Under the pieces are notes generated by a model that worked only from the letters and a program-made list of their open reading frames with translations, had not been told where the DNA came from and made no database searches. The translations under genes and the position numbers were made by a program. A stretch of 24,112 nucleotides of DNA from RGIG4140 sp045635565 (GTDB taxonomy: Bacteria; Pseudomonadota; Alphaproteobacteria; CAAHEQ01; UBA3637), in the NCBI GenBank assembly GCA_045635565.1, contig JAZTVX010000030.1, forward strand, positions 1 to 24,112. Direction: 5' to 3'. Of the stretch, positions 23,852 through 24,112 are shown in pieces. Positions within the stretch are counted from its first letter, which is position 1; each line of letters begins with the position of its first letter.

Positions 23852-24112
23852 ATGACTTTTAAAATGCCTTTTTTGAAACAATTTGATGCGAAAACATCAA
23901 TCGAACATGGTCGCAGCATGGTTGAAATCCTTGGTGTTTTGGCTGTGATAGGGGTTTTATCAGCATGTGGGATTTACGGTTATATTTATGCCATGAAAAA
24001 ATATACGGCTAATTTATTGGTCCAAGAAGCCCATCTGGCTTATGCGAATCAACAAGGGCGAGAAAGTACCGAAGAAACAAACTGGATACCGGTCAATTTT
24101 ACACCAAAATGT
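23852..24112 (+). CDS. Prepilin-like (type IV pilin/pseudopilin) protein, 3' end outside the window
   Basis: The ATG at 23852 opens 87 codons that run off the right edge. GGAGG lies four bases upstream, exactly as in the left paralogue. A 20-residue leader ends in EHG, followed by RSMVEILGVLAVIG and a hydrophobic helix, so prepilin peptidase cleavage after Gly with Glu at +5 is expected. After the helix, a segment LLVQEAHLAYANQQGRESTEE begins the soluble domain, and the visible part ends with VNFTPKC. The helices of the two paralogues are almost identical, but the leaders differ. The gene probably belongs to a family of pilin-like surface or secretion subunits under switchable control. Whether it forms a pilus cannot be told from this part. 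Confidence 0.87.
   Translation, partial: MTFKMPFLKQFDAKTSIEHGRSMVEILGVLAVIGVLSACGIYGYIYAMKKYTANLLVQEAHLAYANQQGRESTEETNWIPVNFTPKC

Larger units (their letters stand above)
23609..23854 (+). repeat. Right copy of the 246 bp inverted duplication (prepilin control region)
   Basis: This matches the reverse complement of 156-401: 16 identical distal bases (23609-23624), the 189 bp bounded segment, and 41 identical bases from the segment through the GGAGG ribosome site. Both copies have the same length with no gaps. The two lie in opposite orientation about 23.2 kb apart and face outward. Confidence 0.92.

Noticed and set aside
1..24112. CRISPR array, rRNA genes, prophage or complete insertion sequence
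   Set aside because: No regularly spaced repeats, rRNA-like segments, transposase, integrase or phage structural genes were seen on either strand.

Overview
The window looks like part of an AT-rich alphaproteobacterial chromosome, plausibly from the host-associated or gut Rhodospirillales-like lineages. Three things point there: a tRNA-Trp gene directly in front of secE-nusG-rplKAJL-rpoBC, alphaproteobacterial-style Rho, Ffh, RpoB and RpoC proteins, and prepilin-like proteins with a GRSMVEILGVLAV-type N-terminus. The lineage call is from recall, not a database search. The standard code fits throughout, and sigma70-like promoters (TTGACA, 17 bp, TATAAT-like) are easy to read.

Layout. 1-401: start of a leftward prepilin-like gene and its unusual control region. 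555-3176: rightward accessory genes (small 3-TM protein, HExxH zincin-like protein, RimL-type acetyltransferase), closed by a bidirectional terminator. 3280-4545: rho, leftward. 4751-6786: a translationally coupled SucC/SucD-like pair that lacks key catalytic residues. 6774-8551: leftward pair of an N-terminally hydrophobic GT2 glycosyltransferase and an unknown protein. 8661-9413: 1-Cys-type peroxiredoxin. 9410-9736: small unknown protein, leftward, behind an operator-like palindrome. 9870-11285: ffh, leftward. 11521-23236: tRNA-Trp, secE, nusG, rplK, rplA, rplJ, rplL, rpoB and rpoC, with RNA hairpins in nearly every intergenic gap and a terminator after rpoC. 23312-23608: gene-free. 23609-24112: a second prepilin-like gene and its control region.

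Most interesting signal. The two prepilin-like genes at the window ends diverge outward and share an almost identical ~246 bp upstream block. In each, a 189 bp segment is bounded by 34 bp inverted repeats (perfect in the right copy, one mismatch in the left). Each segment holds one near-consensus promoter, and in both copies that promoter points away from the prepilin gene. This is the architecture of an invertible phase-variation promoter, read here in the OFF orientation at both loci. In the left copy the OFF orientation points at the small membrane protein at 555-929, so inversion could switch between two products. The arms contain a 10-6-10 bp palindromic core that resembles a tyrosine-recombinase crossover site. 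No recombinase is encoded in the window, and inversion itself is inferred, not seen.

How the genes work together. The right half is the core transcription-translation operon, with termination (Rho, NusG) and protein targeting (Ffh, SecE) genes close by. The left half is a mixture of accessory genes. The prepilin-like genes probably feed a type IV pilus or type II secretion-like system encoded elsewhere.
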